A stretch of DNA of 64,000 nucleotides from Methylococcaceae bacterium UBA6146 (GTDB lineage Bacteria > Pseudomonadota > Gammaproteobacteria > Methylococcales > Methylomonadaceae). Below, in pieces: positions 43,423 to 52,455 of this stretch. The notes below the pieces were generated by a model that did not search any database, was not told the origin of the DNA, and was given only the letters and a program-made list of their open reading frames with translations. Location of the stretch: positions 248,001 to 312,000 of the forward strand of contig DIUY01000011.1 in the NCBI GenBank assembly GCA_002422395.1, written 5' to 3'. Position 1 is the stretch's first letter. Every line of letters begins with the position of its first letter. The translations under genes and the position numbers were made by a program.

Positions 43423-45360
43423 ATGTCAGACCACAATATCTATCCGGTAAAGCCCGATATAGCGGCGCAGGCGCATATCACCGACCCCACTTACCAAGCC
43501 TTATACCGATATTCGATTGCGCAGCCCGAAGCCTTCTGGGCGGAGCAGGCCGGGCAGTTCTTAACTTGGTATCAGCACTGGCATACGGTGCTCGATTATG
43601 ATTATCGCACCGCTTATATCCGCTGGTTTGAAGGCGGCAAACTGAATGTCAGCGTCAATTGCCTGGACCGGCATCTGGAAACCCGTGGTGACCAAGTGGC
43701 GATTATCTGGGAAGGTGACAGTCCCGCTGAAGTCCAAAAAATCACTTATCGGCAACTTCACGAACAGGTCTGTAAATTCGCCAACGTGCTGAAAAAACAG
43801 GGTGTTAAAAAAGGCGACCCGGTCTGTATTTATTTGCCGATGATTCCTGAAGCCGCCACGGTGATGCTGGCCTGCACCCGTATCGGTGCGGTGCATTCAA
43901 TCGTGTTCGGGGGGTTTTCGGCGGAATCCTTAAAAGACCGCATCCTCGATGCCGACTGCCGCTATCTGGTTTGTGCCGATGAGGGCAACAGGGGCGGCAA
44001 AACCGTCCCGCTTAAGGCTAATGTCGATAAGGCAGTGGCGGGTTGCCCCCATCTTGCCAAAGTGCTGGTGATAAAAAACACCGGCAACACCATTGATTGG
44101 CATGAATCCCGCGATTTTTGGTATCACGAGCTGATGGCGGATGCCGACAGCGACTGTCCTGCGGAGGTGATGGACGCCGAAGACCCGTTGTTTATCTTGT
44201 ACACCTCCGGCTCGACCGGCAAGCCGAAAGGCCTACAGCACACCACTGGCGGTTATTTGCTCTACGCCGCCATGACGCATAAGTATGTGTTTGATTACCA
44301 AGAAGGCGATGTTTACTGGTGCACTGCGGACATAGGCTGGATCACCGGCCATTCCTATGTGATTTACGGGCCATTATGCAATGGCGCGACGACACTGATG
44401 TTTGAAGGTGTGCCCACTTATCCCGAAGCCGACCGTTGTTGGCGCATCATCGATAAGCATCAGGTGAATATTTTTTACACCGCACCGACCGCAATCCGTG
44501 CGCTAATGGCACAGGGTGATGATTTTGTCAGCCGCACCGACCGCACCAGCTTGCGTATTCTGGGCAGTGTCGGCGAGCCTATCAATTCGGAAGCTTGGGA
44601 ATGGTATTACCACATTGTCGGCAATGGGCGCTGCCCTATCGTCGATACATGGTGGCAGACGGAAACTGGCGGCATTTTGATCACCCCGTTGCCCGGGGCG
44701 ACGGACTTAAAGCCAGGCTCCGCAACGCGGCCATTTTTTGGCATAAAACCGGCCATTATCGACACTGTTGGCACTGTTCTGGACGGTGTTGCTGAAGGTT
44801 TGCTGGTGCTAAGTTATCCGTGGCCAGGACAGGCACGAACTGTCTACGGCGACCATCAGCGTTTTATAGACACCTATTTTAAAAACTATCCTGGCTATTA
44901 TTTTTCCGGCGACGGCGCCCGCCGTGATGAGGATGGCTATTACTGGATCACCGGTCGGGTCGATGATGTGTTGAACGTGTCCGGCCACCGGATGGGCACG
45001 GCGGAAATCGAGAGTGCGCTGGATTTGCATGAGCATGTCGCAGAGTCGGCGGTGGTCGGTTATCCGCATGACATCAAAGGTCAGGGTATTTATGCGTATA
45101 TCACGTTAAAAGCAGGCATCAGGCCGACGGACGCGATGAAGAAGGAGCTGATTGCATTGGTTCGAAATGAAATTGGCGCGATAGCCACGATTGATAAAAT
45201 CCAATGGGCGGCGAGTTTGCCAAAAACCCGCTCCGGTAAAATCATGCGCCGGATTCTGCGCAAAGTCGCCGCCAATGAGCTTGATACCCTAGGCGACACG
45301 TCAACCTTGGCGGACCCTGCCGTAGTTGGGGACATAATTGCCCACAGAGTTGATTGCTGA
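43423..45360 (+). CDS. acs: Acetyl-CoA synthetase
   Basis: A 645-residue AMP-forming acyl-CoA synthetase of ANL type. It activates acetate to acetyl-CoA via acetyl-AMP. Motifs: LYTSGSTGKPKGLQHTTGG (phosphate loop), VDTWWQTETGGILITPLPG (acyl and AMP site), YYFSGDGARRDEDGYYWITG and the hinge region, and LPKTRSGKIMRRILRK, whose Lys is the regulatory acetylation site and catalytic residue. Full family length. Confidence 0.96.
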   Translation: MSDHNIYPVKPDIAAQAHITDPTYQALYRYSIAQPEAFWAEQAGQFLTWYQHWHTVLDYDYRTAYIRWFEGGKLNVSVNCLDRHLETRGDQVAIIWEGDSPAEVQKITYRQLHEQVCKFANVLKKQGVKKGDPVCIYLPMIPEAATVMLACTRIGAVHSIVFGGFSAESLKDRILDADCRYLVCADEGNRGGKTVPLKANVDKAVAGCPHLAKVLVIKNTGNTIDWHESRDFWYHELMADADSDCPAEVMDAEDPLFILYTSGSTGKPKGLQHTTGGYLLYAAMTHKYVFDYQEGDVYWCTADIGWITGHSYVIYGPLCNGATTLMFEGVPTYPEADRCWRIIDKHQVNIFYTAPTAIRALMAQGDDFVSRTDRTSLRILGSVGEPINSEAWEWYYHIVGNGRCPIVDTWWQTETGGILITPLPGATDLKPGSATRPFFGIKPAIIDTVGTVLDGVAEGLLVLSYPWPGQARTVYGDHQRFIDTYFKNYPGYYFSGDGARRDEDGYYWITGRVDDVLNVSGHRMGTAEIESALDLHEHVAESAVVGYPHDIKGQGIYAYITLKAGIRPTDAMKKELIALVRNEIGAIATIDKIQWAASLPKTRSGKIMRRILRKVAANELDTLGDTSTLADPAVVGDIIAHRVDC

Positions 45361-45376
45361 TTGCCGGTCACGGATG

Positions 45377-45412
45377 GCGTGTGGCAGCTTTGCGGTGCAA
45401 ACCGCCACACGC
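45377..45412. terminator. Hairpin between convergent acs and tatD
   Basis: GCGTGTGGC (45377-45385) pairs perfectly with GCCACACGC (45404-45412), with an inner TTTG / CAAA stem. Its position between two convergent stops suggests a shared terminator, though no T run is present. Confidence 0.5.
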
Positions 45413-45419
45413 GCCAAGT

Positions 45420-46199
45420 CTATGTGGTTTTAAAAAGCGTATGGAAGTTTTCGCTTGACTGTGTGGCTACCTGGCTAAGGGGAACGCCCCGTAACGCTGC
45501 AATATATTCGGCAACATAGCGCACATAAGTTGGGTAATTGGGTTTTCCACGGAAGGGGACAGGTGCTAAATAGGGTGAGTCCGTTTCAATAAGAAAGCGG
45601 TCGGACGGCACTTTTTTTGCCACTTCCTGAATCGCTTTGGCATTTTTAAATGTCACAATGCCCGAAAATGAGATATGAAAATTCAAGTCCATGGCTTTTT
45701 TGGCAAACACCCAATCTTCGGTAAAGCAATGGATAACCCCGCCCACTTCGCCGCCGCCTTCTGCGTTGAGAATGCGTAATGTGTCATCGCGGGCTTCGCG
45801 GGTATGGATAATCAAAGGTTTTTTTAGCGCTTTGGCGGCGTCGATATGGTTTTTAAAACGTTGGTGCTGCCAATCCAAATCGCCAGTGCTACGGAAATAA
45901 TCCAAGCCTGTCTCCCCGATAGCCACAACTTTGTTTGTCTGGGCCAATGCTATCAATTCACTGCTGCTAGGGTCTTTGCCATCATGCACATTCGGATGGA
46001 CGCCAACGCTTACGGATATTTGGTCGTATTTGGCCACTAAATCAAGCATTGCCGGGTAAGACTCCAGGTCAATTGCAATACATAGCATGTGGTCTATCTG
46101 GCTGTTTTTGGCATGCTGCATAAAACAGTCAAAATCATTTTGATAGGGCTCCAGGTCAATGCGGTCTAAATGGCAATGTGAGTCAATTAACATAACCAT
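45420..46199 (-). CDS. tatD: TatD-family metal-dependent hydrolase
   Basis: 259 residues (257 if the second ATG at 46193 is used). The metal site is complete: DSHCHLD, GETGLDYF, IHTREA, VIHCFTE and ETDSPYLAP. TatD proteins are metal-dependent 3'-5' DNases. It is the last gene of the fab-holB-pilZ operon, 5 nt after pilZ, the conserved gammaproteobacterial position (YcfH-like). Confidence 0.92.
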   Translation of the reverse strand: MVMLIDSHCHLDRIDLEPYQNDFDCFMQHAKNSQIDHMLCIAIDLESYPAMLDLVAKYDQISVSVGVHPNVHDGKDPSSSELIALAQTNKVVAIGETGLDYFRSTGDLDWQHQRFKNHIDAAKALKKPLIIHTREARDDTLRILNAEGGGEVGGVIHCFTEDWVFAKKAMDLNFHISFSGIVTFKNAKAIQEVAKKVPSDRFLIETDSPYLAPVPFRGKPNYPTYVRYVAEYIAALRGVPLSQVATQSSENFHTLFKTT

Positions 46200-46204
46200 C
46201 CGGT

Positions 46205-46558
46205 TTACATGGTATAGGTCGAACGGTCGGAAGCTAATGATCCGGCAAGATAGGTTTCGATTTTATCACGCGCTAAGACACCCTCTTGATCAGCGGTAAA
46301 CTGCACCCCGACACCTGCCGCCTTATAACTCTCCGAACCCGGCGGTGTTTTCCAAATCACTTTTGCCGGAATTGGCAAAGGTTCTGTTTCTTCCATTAAT
46401 TTTAAAAGCATAAAAACATCCTGCCCCATTTCATATTGCCTATTAGTGGGGATAAATAGCCCGCCATTTATGACAAAGGGCATGTATGCAGAGTACAAAG
46501 AATTTTTATCCTTGATTGCAATGGACAATATCCCCGACCTAGTTACCGATTCTGCCAT
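46205..46558 (-). CDS. pilZ: PilZ-domain type IV pilus assembly protein
   Basis: 117 residues. SLYSAYMPFVINGGLFIPTN and YKAAGVGVQF are the conserved PilZ segments. It begins directly at the domain and lacks the N-terminal RxxxR c-di-GMP motif, as in founding PilZ proteins of pilus biogenesis. It is located between holB (2-nt gap) and tatD, the classic Pseudomonas-like arrangement. Confidence 0.88.
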   Translation of the reverse strand: MAESVTRSGILSIAIKDKNSLYSAYMPFVINGGLFIPTNRQYEMGQDVFMLLKLMEETEPLPIPAKVIWKTPPGSESYKAAGVGVQFTADQEGVLARDKIETYLAGSLASDRSTYTM

Positions 46559-46560
46559 GA

Positions 46561-47562
46561 TTATTTATCCTGATTAAGTTCATACCATTGGATTAAAAGC
46601 TCTTCAAACATAAGTTGTTTGTTAAGTTGTGCCTGTGAATTTTCGCGGTTTTTTAAGAGTAAATCATATAGCTTATAAAGTTTTTTAGGCCCCAATCGCA
46701 GCGCGAGGGTTTGTAAGGAATGGCTCAAGTCGGGGTTGTATAAGCCATCAACCCCTGTTTGATAATAGCATTTAATCAAGTCAATAAGCCATGAGCTTAG
46801 CCAGAAAATCAATTGCGGTTCCGGCAATTTAAGCCAGTTTTCAGCAATAACAATAGGATGGGCTTGCTGCTCTGCCAATGCGAGCCAATCACGGAAGCAT
46901 TCATTACGTAAAGCCAATACCTGCCCGTTGAGATAGCTTAGCGCCAGCAGCGGCGTCCTTTGGGCCAGTCCAAACAGTGTTGCGGCAACCGTTTCTGAAA
47001 TATCTGGGCTATGGCCTTTAAGCCAAGCTAAAAACATCGCTTTGTCCGGTGCCGTAACCATCAGTTTTTGGCATCGGCTGACAATGGTCAGCGGCAATTT
47101 TGCCGGTTTATCCGTAACTAAAATAAGAGTGGTGCGCTCAGTCGGCTCTTCCAGGTATTTTAAAAACGCATTGGCTGCCCCCGTGCTAAGCGCATCAGCA
47201 GGGCTAACAATAACCACACGGTAAGTCTCAAATTGTGGTTTTAAGGCTAACTGGGCAATCAGGCCGCGAATTTGGCTAATCGCGATGACGGTTTTGCCCT
47301 CATTGGGTTTTATGTGAAGGAAATCGGGGTGGGTGTCCGCCTGAAACAACAGGCAGCCGGAACAGCGGCCACAGGGAAAGCTGTCATCTTGAGGCTGGTT
47401 GCACAGCAATGAGTTGGCAAATTGCCTGACCAATTGTCGCTTCCCCAAGCCTTTGTTGCCTATAACTAACAGGGCTTGGGGGATTCGGTTTTGTGTCCGG
47501 TAAGCGGCCAAATGCATCCAGTTTTTTTGTTGCCAAGGCAGGCGCATGGCATCTTTGGTCAT
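46561..47562 (-). CDS. holB: DNA polymerase III subunit delta'
   Basis: A 333-residue clamp-loader stator subunit. The P-loop-like IGNKGLGKRQL is degenerate (no Thr/Ser after GK), as expected for an ATP-inactive delta'. The zinc module is CNQPQDDSFPCGRCSGC. The SRC motif lies in LTIVSRCQKL, and ANAFLKYLEEPTERT matches the sensor region. Its ATG overlaps the tmk stop by 4 nt. Confidence 0.93.
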   Translation of the reverse strand: MTKDAMRLPWQQKNWMHLAAYRTQNRIPQALLVIGNKGLGKRQLVRQFANSLLCNQPQDDSFPCGRCSGCLLFQADTHPDFLHIKPNEGKTVIAISQIRGLIAQLALKPQFETYRVVIVSPADALSTGAANAFLKYLEEPTERTTLILVTDKPAKLPLTIVSRCQKLMVTAPDKAMFLAWLKGHSPDISETVAATLFGLAQRTPLLALSYLNGQVLALRNECFRDWLALAEQQAHPIVIAENWLKLPEPQLIFWLSSWLIDLIKCYYQTGVDGLYNPDLSHSLQTLALRLGPKKLYKLYDLLLKNRENSQAQLNKQLMFEELLIQWYELNQDK

Positions 47563-48182
47563 CTTAATAGCGTCCGCATGGCGTCGACAATGCCGCGTTG
47601 GACATCGCTTAGTGGCAGGTTGGCCTTGATCAATCTGACGCGTTCTGGGTATAGCTCGTGCTGCAATAAATAAGCCCGTCTGACGCGCTCGAAAAAACTG
47701 ACTGATTCCGCTTCGAAGCGGTCGAAAGCGGCACGTTTTTGTGCCCTTTCTATGCCTATTTCAACAGGCGCATCCAGGAGCAATGTTAAATCAGGCCTTA
47801 AGTTGCCTTGAACTGTTTGCTCCAGCCATTCTATCGTGCTGACTTTCATATTCCGCCCACCGCCTTGATAGGCGTAAGTGGCGTCAGTGAACCGGTCGCT
47901 TAACACCCAGTTGCCTTGGGCTAACGCAGGCTCTATCACATGTTTTATATGTTGCGCGCGGGCGGCAAAAATAAGCAATAGTTCGGCTTGTTCTGAGACA
48001 ACTTCGCTCTCAGTGTCTAGTAATAGATGCCGTATTTTTTCGGCCAGCGGAGTGCCGCCCGGCTCACGCGTGACTACGACTGGGATATTGTGCTGTTCTA
48101 AATGGCCTTTAATAAAAGCCATATTGGTTGTCTTGCCCATGCCCTCACAACCTTCCAAAGTAATAAACTTACCGCGCATCAT
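47559..48182 (-). CDS. tmk: Thymidylate kinase
   Basis: A 207-residue dTMP kinase producing dTDP. The P-loop is ITLEGCEGMGKTT, followed by VVVTREPGGTPLAE (substrate-binding DR-type loop) and LSDRFTDATYAYQGGGR. The LID region RAQKRAAFDRFE completes the fold. It overlaps mltG upstream by 14 nt and holB downstream by 4 nt, so translation is tightly coupled. Confidence 0.96.
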   Translation of the reverse strand: MMRGKFITLEGCEGMGKTTNMAFIKGHLEQHNIPVVVTREPGGTPLAEKIRHLLLDTESEVVSEQAELLLIFAARAQHIKHVIEPALAQGNWVLSDRFTDATYAYQGGGRNMKVSTIEWLEQTVQGNLRPDLTLLLDAPVEIGIERAQKRAAFDRFEAESVSFFERVRRAYLLQHELYPERVRLIKANLPLSDVQRGIVDAMRTLLR

Positions 48183-49179
48183 TTTTTTTCCTCTGAAACT
48201 TCTCCACGGCCAAATTATGGTTTTCTAACGTGGCCGAAAAAACATGGGTGCCGTCACCCCGGGCAACAAAATAAAGGCTTTCGCCATTATCAGGATGCAG
48301 TGCGGCACCAATGGCTTCACGCCCGGGCATGGCAATGGGGGTTGGTGGCAAGCCTTTGGATAGGTAAGTGTTATAGGGAGTGTATTTTTTTAAATCTTCA
48401 TGGGTAATGTCGCCGAAATAATCATCACCTATGCCATAAATAACAGTCGGGTCTGTTTGCAATAACATATTTTTTTTGAGCCTGCGGACAAAGACGCCAG
48501 AAACCATTTTCATTTCTGTTGGCGAGGCTGTTTCTTTTTCAATAATCGACGCTAAAATTAATGCTTCGTAAGGGCTTTTGAAGGGTAGGCCCTCATCTCT
48601 TTTAAGCCATTCCGCCTGTATCACCGATTGCATTTTGTCGTAAGCTCTTTTTAGTAAGGCAACGTCTGTTGTATGCTTTTCAAAAAAATAGGTGTCGGGG
48701 AAAAATGCGCCTTCTGGGTATTCCGTTTGTGCCCCCAGTTTCAACATTAACGCGGCATTGCTAATATTATTAATGGTGTGTTCAAGCTGGGGATTAACCG
48801 AAATGGCTTGTAATAGTTGCTTAAATCGCCAGCCTTCAGGAAAAGTGATGGCATGCTGCTTAGTTTTGCCCAGCACAAAAAGCGTCAACACGTCGGGTAA
48901 CCTCAATCCATTGGTCAATTCGTATTCCCCAGCTTTAAGCTTATGGGACATCCGTAGCCGGACCGCATGGACTTTAAACCAAAAAGGGTTGATTGAAACA
49001 TTTGCCGCTGTTAATTTATCGGTCACACGGTTAAATGAATCGCCTTTGTCAATTTCTATCGTCACTGGCAGGCCTGTCACAACGGGCGTTTGCAAGGCAT
49101 CCCGATAACTTTTCCCTAGCCAAATGCCACTAAATATCAGAAGCAATGCCAAGGGAACAAACATTCTCTTATGCAGCAC
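48169..49179 (-). CDS. mltG: Endolytic murein transglycosylase MltG
   Basis: A 336-residue inner-membrane YceG-like protein. An N-terminal membrane anchor (FVPLALLLIFSGIWLG) precedes a LysM-like and a catalytic domain. LILASIIEKETA carries the catalytic Glu, and KYTPYNTYLSKGLPPTPI and YFVARGDGTHVFSATL are the other conserved blocks. It terminates nascent glycan strands. The start is GTG, sharing one base with the pabC stop (TAGTG). Confidence 0.94.
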   Translation of the reverse strand: MLHKRMFVPLALLLIFSGIWLGKSYRDALQTPVVTGLPVTIEIDKGDSFNRVTDKLTAANVSINPFWFKVHAVRLRMSHKLKAGEYELTNGLRLPDVLTLFVLGKTKQHAITFPEGWRFKQLLQAISVNPQLEHTINNISNAALMLKLGAQTEYPEGAFFPDTYFFEKHTTDVALLKRAYDKMQSVIQAEWLKRDEGLPFKSPYEALILASIIEKETASPTEMKMVSGVFVRRLKKNMLLQTDPTVIYGIGDDYFGDITHEDLKKYTPYNTYLSKGLPPTPIAMPGREAIGAALHPDNGESLYFVARGDGTHVFSATLENHNLAVEKFQRKKNDAR

Positions 49180-50000
49180 TAACCATCCCCCTGTTGAAAT
49201 TGATGTAAGCAGGTCTGTATGCGCTTAGTCATAACGCCAACGAAAAAGTGTTTGGCTTCTATTTGTCGGATAGGCCAAATGCCTATAATTGAGTTGCAAA
49301 CAAAAACCTCATCTGCATTTAACAAGTCGTCTAGCGTAAACATCCGTTCAGTAACGGGGAAACCATGCTTTTCTGACAGCATGATAATAATCTGGCGGAT
49401 AATGCCGTCAACACCTGATTGGTCCAGTTTTGCGGTATAAAGCCTGGTGTCTTTTGCATAAAATAGGTTGGTCATTGTGCCTTCAATAACATGGCCATTA
49501 ACATCCAGCATAATGCCTTCTTGAATGGCGCTGTCATCCCACTCGGCACGCGCTAGCACTTGCTCAAGCCTATTTAAGTGTTTAACACCTGCTAATGCGG
49601 GGTTCAATCCTAACCGGGTGCCGCAAAAGCGGGCTTGTATGCCATGGGTTGCGTATTCCAGCGGATAATTGGGAAAAGGATGTGTGCTTAAGACGCGCGA
49701 TGGTTGGATTAAGTCAGGTGGTCGGTAGCCGCGCCCACCTACCCCCCGTGTGATTATCAGCTTAAGAACCGCATGGTCAAGTCCCCTGCAAAGCTGATTG
49801 GTCTCAGAAAGCAGTATTTGGAGGTCTGGGCAAGGGATGCCCAACTTGTGGCAGCCTATTTTCAAGCGCGTTAAATGCTGGAAAAAAAAAACGGGTCGCC
49901 CATCCTTGACGGCAATGGTCTCAAATAGCCCGTCACCGTATTGAAAGCCACGGTCGGCCGCTTCAACTAACCGTCCGCTTTCGCCATTTATCAGCATCAT
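49179..50000 (-). CDS. pabC: Aminodeoxychorismate lyase
   Basis: A 273-residue PLP fold-type IV enzyme giving p-aminobenzoate for folate. The PLP-binding Lys is in GVKHLNRLEQVLAR, EADRGFQYGDGLFET is the conserved N-terminal block, and DVNGHVIEGTMTNLFY the catalytic strand. I start at ATG 50000, 25 nt after the fabF stop; the frame is open 33 codons further into fabF, but those codons are fabF shadow. A second ATG follows directly. Confidence 0.93.
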   Translation of the reverse strand: MMLINGESGRLVEAADRGFQYGDGLFETIAVKDGRPVFFFQHLTRLKIGCHKLGIPCPDLQILLSETNQLCRGLDHAVLKLIITRGVGGRGYRPPDLIQPSRVLSTHPFPNYPLEYATHGIQARFCGTRLGLNPALAGVKHLNRLEQVLARAEWDDSAIQEGIMLDVNGHVIEGTMTNLFYAKDTRLYTAKLDQSGVDGIIRQIIIMLSEKHGFPVTERMFTLDDLLNADEVFVCNSIIGIWPIRQIEAKHFFVGVMTKRIQTCLHQFQQGDG

Positions 50001-50025
50001 CCGCAAAGACGCGCTAGCGGGGATA

Positions 50026-51276
50026 TTAGCTGTAACGCTTAAAGACCAGGGAACCGTTAGTGCCGCCAAAGCCGAACGAATTGGACATGGCCACTTCAAT
50101 TTTCATTGCTCTTGCGACATTTGGGATATAGTCAAGATCACATTCAGGATCCTGATTGTCTAAATTGATGGTTGCAGGCGCAATCTGGTCTTTTATGCTT
50201 AATGCCGTCAAAACCGCTTCAATGCCTCCGGCCGCACCGAGCAAGTGGCCAATCATGGATTTTGTTGAGCTAATGGCAACGTTATAAGCATGGTCGCCCA
50301 ATGCGGATTTCATGGCGTGGGTTTCGCCTAAATCTCCAGCCGGTGTGGAAGTGCCATGCGCGTTAATATAATCAACAGCCTCAGCGTTTAGCCCAGCATC
50401 CCGCAGTGCATTTCTCATGCAACGGGCAGCGCCTTCGCCCCCTGCCGAAGGGGTGGTTATATGGTAAGCGTCTCCGCTCATACCATAACCAACCAATTCC
50501 GCGTAAATTTTTGCGCCTCGTAACTTGGCATGTTCCAGCTCTTCAAGCACCACTACGCCAGCACCATCACTTAACACAAAACCATCACGGTCTTTATCCC
50601 AAGGACGGCTTGCGGCTTGCGGATTGCTGTTGAGGCGAGACAATGCCTTGGCAGAAGCAAAACCGCCCATTGCGGTCGGTGATGTGGTGCAGCGTTCAGC
50701 ACCGCCGGCAACCATAATGTCAGCGTCACCGTACATGATCAATCTTGCCGCATCACCAATATTATGCGTTCCTGTCGCGCAAGCAGTGACAATGGCAAAG
50801 TTAGGTCCTTTCAGGCCATACTTTATCGATAAGTTACCTGAAATCATATTGATGATATTGCCAGGCACAAAAAAAGGTGAAATCCGCCGCGCCCCGCCCC
50901 TTTCATAGGTGGCATAGCACTCTTCGATACCGGTAATGCCACCTATCCCCGAACCAATAGCCACACCAATCCGCTCGGCATTCTTTTCGGTGACTTCAAA
51001 CCCAGAATCCTCAATGGCTTGACATCCTGCTGCAATACCATAATGGACAAAACCATCCATACGCTTGGCATCTTTTTCGGAAATATATTGGCTAATGTCA
51101 AAGTTTCTGATGACGCCGCCGAAAGTGGTGGCAAAAGAAGAGATGTCGAAGGAGTCAATAGGACTGATGCCGCTTCTGCCATTTATGATACCGTCCCAAG
51201 TCTCTAAGACCGTATTAGCTAAAGGGGTGATCGCACCTAATCCAGTGATTACAACTCGACGTTTGCTCAATGTCAT
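50026..51276 (-). CDS. fabF: Beta-ketoacyl-ACP synthase II
   Basis: A 416-residue elongating condensing enzyme of fatty-acid synthesis. The catalytic triad is visible: Cys in VTACATGTHNIGDA, His in INAHGTSTPAGD and His in MIGHLLGAAGG. RRVVITGLGAITP is the family N-terminus and SNSFGFGGTNGSLVF the C-terminus. It follows acpP with an 82-nt spacer containing a hairpin. Confidence 0.97.
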   Translation of the reverse strand: MTLSKRRVVITGLGAITPLANTVLETWDGIINGRSGISPIDSFDISSFATTFGGVIRNFDISQYISEKDAKRMDGFVHYGIAAGCQAIEDSGFEVTEKNAERIGVAIGSGIGGITGIEECYATYERGGARRISPFFVPGNIINMISGNLSIKYGLKGPNFAIVTACATGTHNIGDAARLIMYGDADIMVAGGAERCTTSPTAMGGFASAKALSRLNSNPQAASRPWDKDRDGFVLSDGAGVVVLEELEHAKLRGAKIYAELVGYGMSGDAYHITTPSAGGEGAARCMRNALRDAGLNAEAVDYINAHGTSTPAGDLGETHAMKSALGDHAYNVAISSTKSMIGHLLGAAGGIEAVLTALSIKDQIAPATINLDNQDPECDLDYIPNVARAMKIEVAMSNSFGFGGTNGSLVFKRYS

Positions 51277-51322
51277 GTACCGTAATTGAAGAGTAAGTAT
51301 GGGGGAAGGGGAACGATTGCAT

Positions 51323-51350
51323 TTAGTGGATGAAGGCTATCATCCACTAA
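51323..51350 (-). terminator. Hairpin between acpP and fabF
   Basis: A perfect 10-bp stem TTAGTGGATG / CATCCACTAA with an 8-nt loop lies 9 nt after the acpP stop. It has no T run, so it is more likely an mRNA-stabilising or processing structure that lets acpP be more abundant than fabF. Confidence 0.45.
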
Positions 51351-51358
51351 CCAGCAAT

Positions 51359-51589
51359 CTATACGTGTTTTTCTACATAATCAATAGCTTGTTGGACGGT
51401 AGTGATTTTTTCAGCGTCCTCGTCTGGAATTTCACATTCAAATTCTTCTTCAAGAGCCATAACGAGTTCAACCGTATCCAGAGAATCGGCACCGAGATCA
51501 TCTACAAATGAAGCATCCGTAGCAATGTCTTCCTTAACACCCAGTTGCTCTGCAACAATCTTTTTTACTCGTTCTTCAATGTTACTCAT
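51359..51589 (-). CDS. acpP: Acyl carrier protein
   Basis: A 76-residue acidic ACP. Ser36 in LGADSLDTVELVM receives the 4'-phosphopantetheine. I start at ATG 51589 (MSNIEERVKKIV), giving the standard length; five further codons upstream are open. A promoter lies upstream at the end of fabG, allowing extra expression. Confidence 0.97.
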   Translation of the reverse strand: MSNIEERVKKIVAEQLGVKEDIATDASFVDDLGADSLDTVELVMALEEEFECEIPDEDAEKITTVQQAIDYVEKHV

Positions 51590-51691
51590 AATTATTATCC
51601 TCAATCAATGTAAGTTTGATATTCGGCTTACAATGGTATTGTTATTGGTTTTACTAGAAATCCCGTCCCCGGTTATTCCAGACGGCGGGCA

Positions 51692-51721
51692 ATTATACTT
51701 TATGTTACAACAATGTCACAA
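51692..51721 (-). promoter_or_regulatory. Candidate promoter of acpP
   Basis: On the minus strand a perfect -10 TATAAT (51697-51692) and a -35 TTGTGA (51721-51716) are separated by 18 nt, about 100 nt before the acpP start and directly after the fabG stop. Confidence 0.5.
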
Positions 51722-51723
51722 TA

Positions 51724-52455
51724 TTAAGGCATAAACAGACCGCCATTAACGTGTAAGGTCTCACCGGTGATATAAGCGGCGCCTTCAGAAGCTAGGAATG
51801 AGACGGCATGGGCAATTTCTTTTGCATCCCCTAAACGGGCAAGCGGTATAGAGGACAGCAACGAGTTTTTAATATCGTCGCTTAACTCCTTAGTCATGTC
51901 GGTGTCAATAAATCCGGGTGCAACTGTATTGACAGTGATGTTCCGTGAACCAACTTCTTTTGCCATAGATTTAGCAAAGCCAATCATACCGGCCTTTGCC
52001 GCCGCATAATTCGCCTGCCCGGCGTTACCTGTGGCGCCGACCACCGAGGAGATATTAATAATTCGCCCCGCTCTTGCCTTCATCATGCCCCGCAAAACAG
52101 CCTTGCTCATGCGGAACACGGAAGTCAGGTTGGTGTTGATAATATCGTCCCACTCGTCATCTTTCATGCGCATGAGCAGATTATCACGCGTTATCCCTGC
52201 ATTATTGACCAACACGAAAGGATTGCCTATTGTGTCGTTGACAAATTTGACAACGGCTTCAACGGATCCGGTGTCTGCCACATCAAGCCTCACGCCTTGG
52301 CCATTCTCACCGAGATAGGATGAAATGGCGTCTGCACCCGCTTCTGATGTTGCGCTGCCGACAACAAAAAAACCATCCTCGGCTAATTTCTGGGCAATTG
52401 CCCTACCAATGCCCCTGCTGGCTCCTGTTACTAAAGCGATTTGTTTAGATGTCAT
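51724..52455 (-). CDS. fabG: 3-oxoacyl-ACP reductase
   Basis: A 243-residue NADPH-dependent SDR that reduces beta-ketoacyl-ACP. Cofactor loop VTGASRGIGRAIA, NNAGITRDNL, catalytic Ser in NISSVVGATGN and Tyr-Lys in YAAAKAGM. I start at ATG 52455, which overlaps fabD by 11 nt; a TTG 12 nt upstream is also open. Confidence 0.97.
   Translation of the reverse strand: MTSKQIALVTGASRGIGRAIAQKLAEDGFFVVGSATSEAGADAISSYLGENGQGVRLDVADTGSVEAVVKFVNDTIGNPFVLVNNAGITRDNLLMRMKDDEWDDIINTNLTSVFRMSKAVLRGMMKARAGRIINISSVVGATGNAGQANYAAAKAGMIGFAKSMAKEVGSRNITVNTVAPGFIDTDMTKELSDDIKNSLLSSIPLARLGDAKEIAHAVSFLASEGAAYITGETLHVNGGLFMP

Noticed and set aside
43242..43601. 119-codon frame at the start of acs
   Set aside because: It overlaps acs in another frame and has no family features.
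50001..50099. 33-codon N-terminal extension of pabC overlapping fabF
   Set aside because: It lies within the end of fabF in another frame; the family starts at the internal Met pair.
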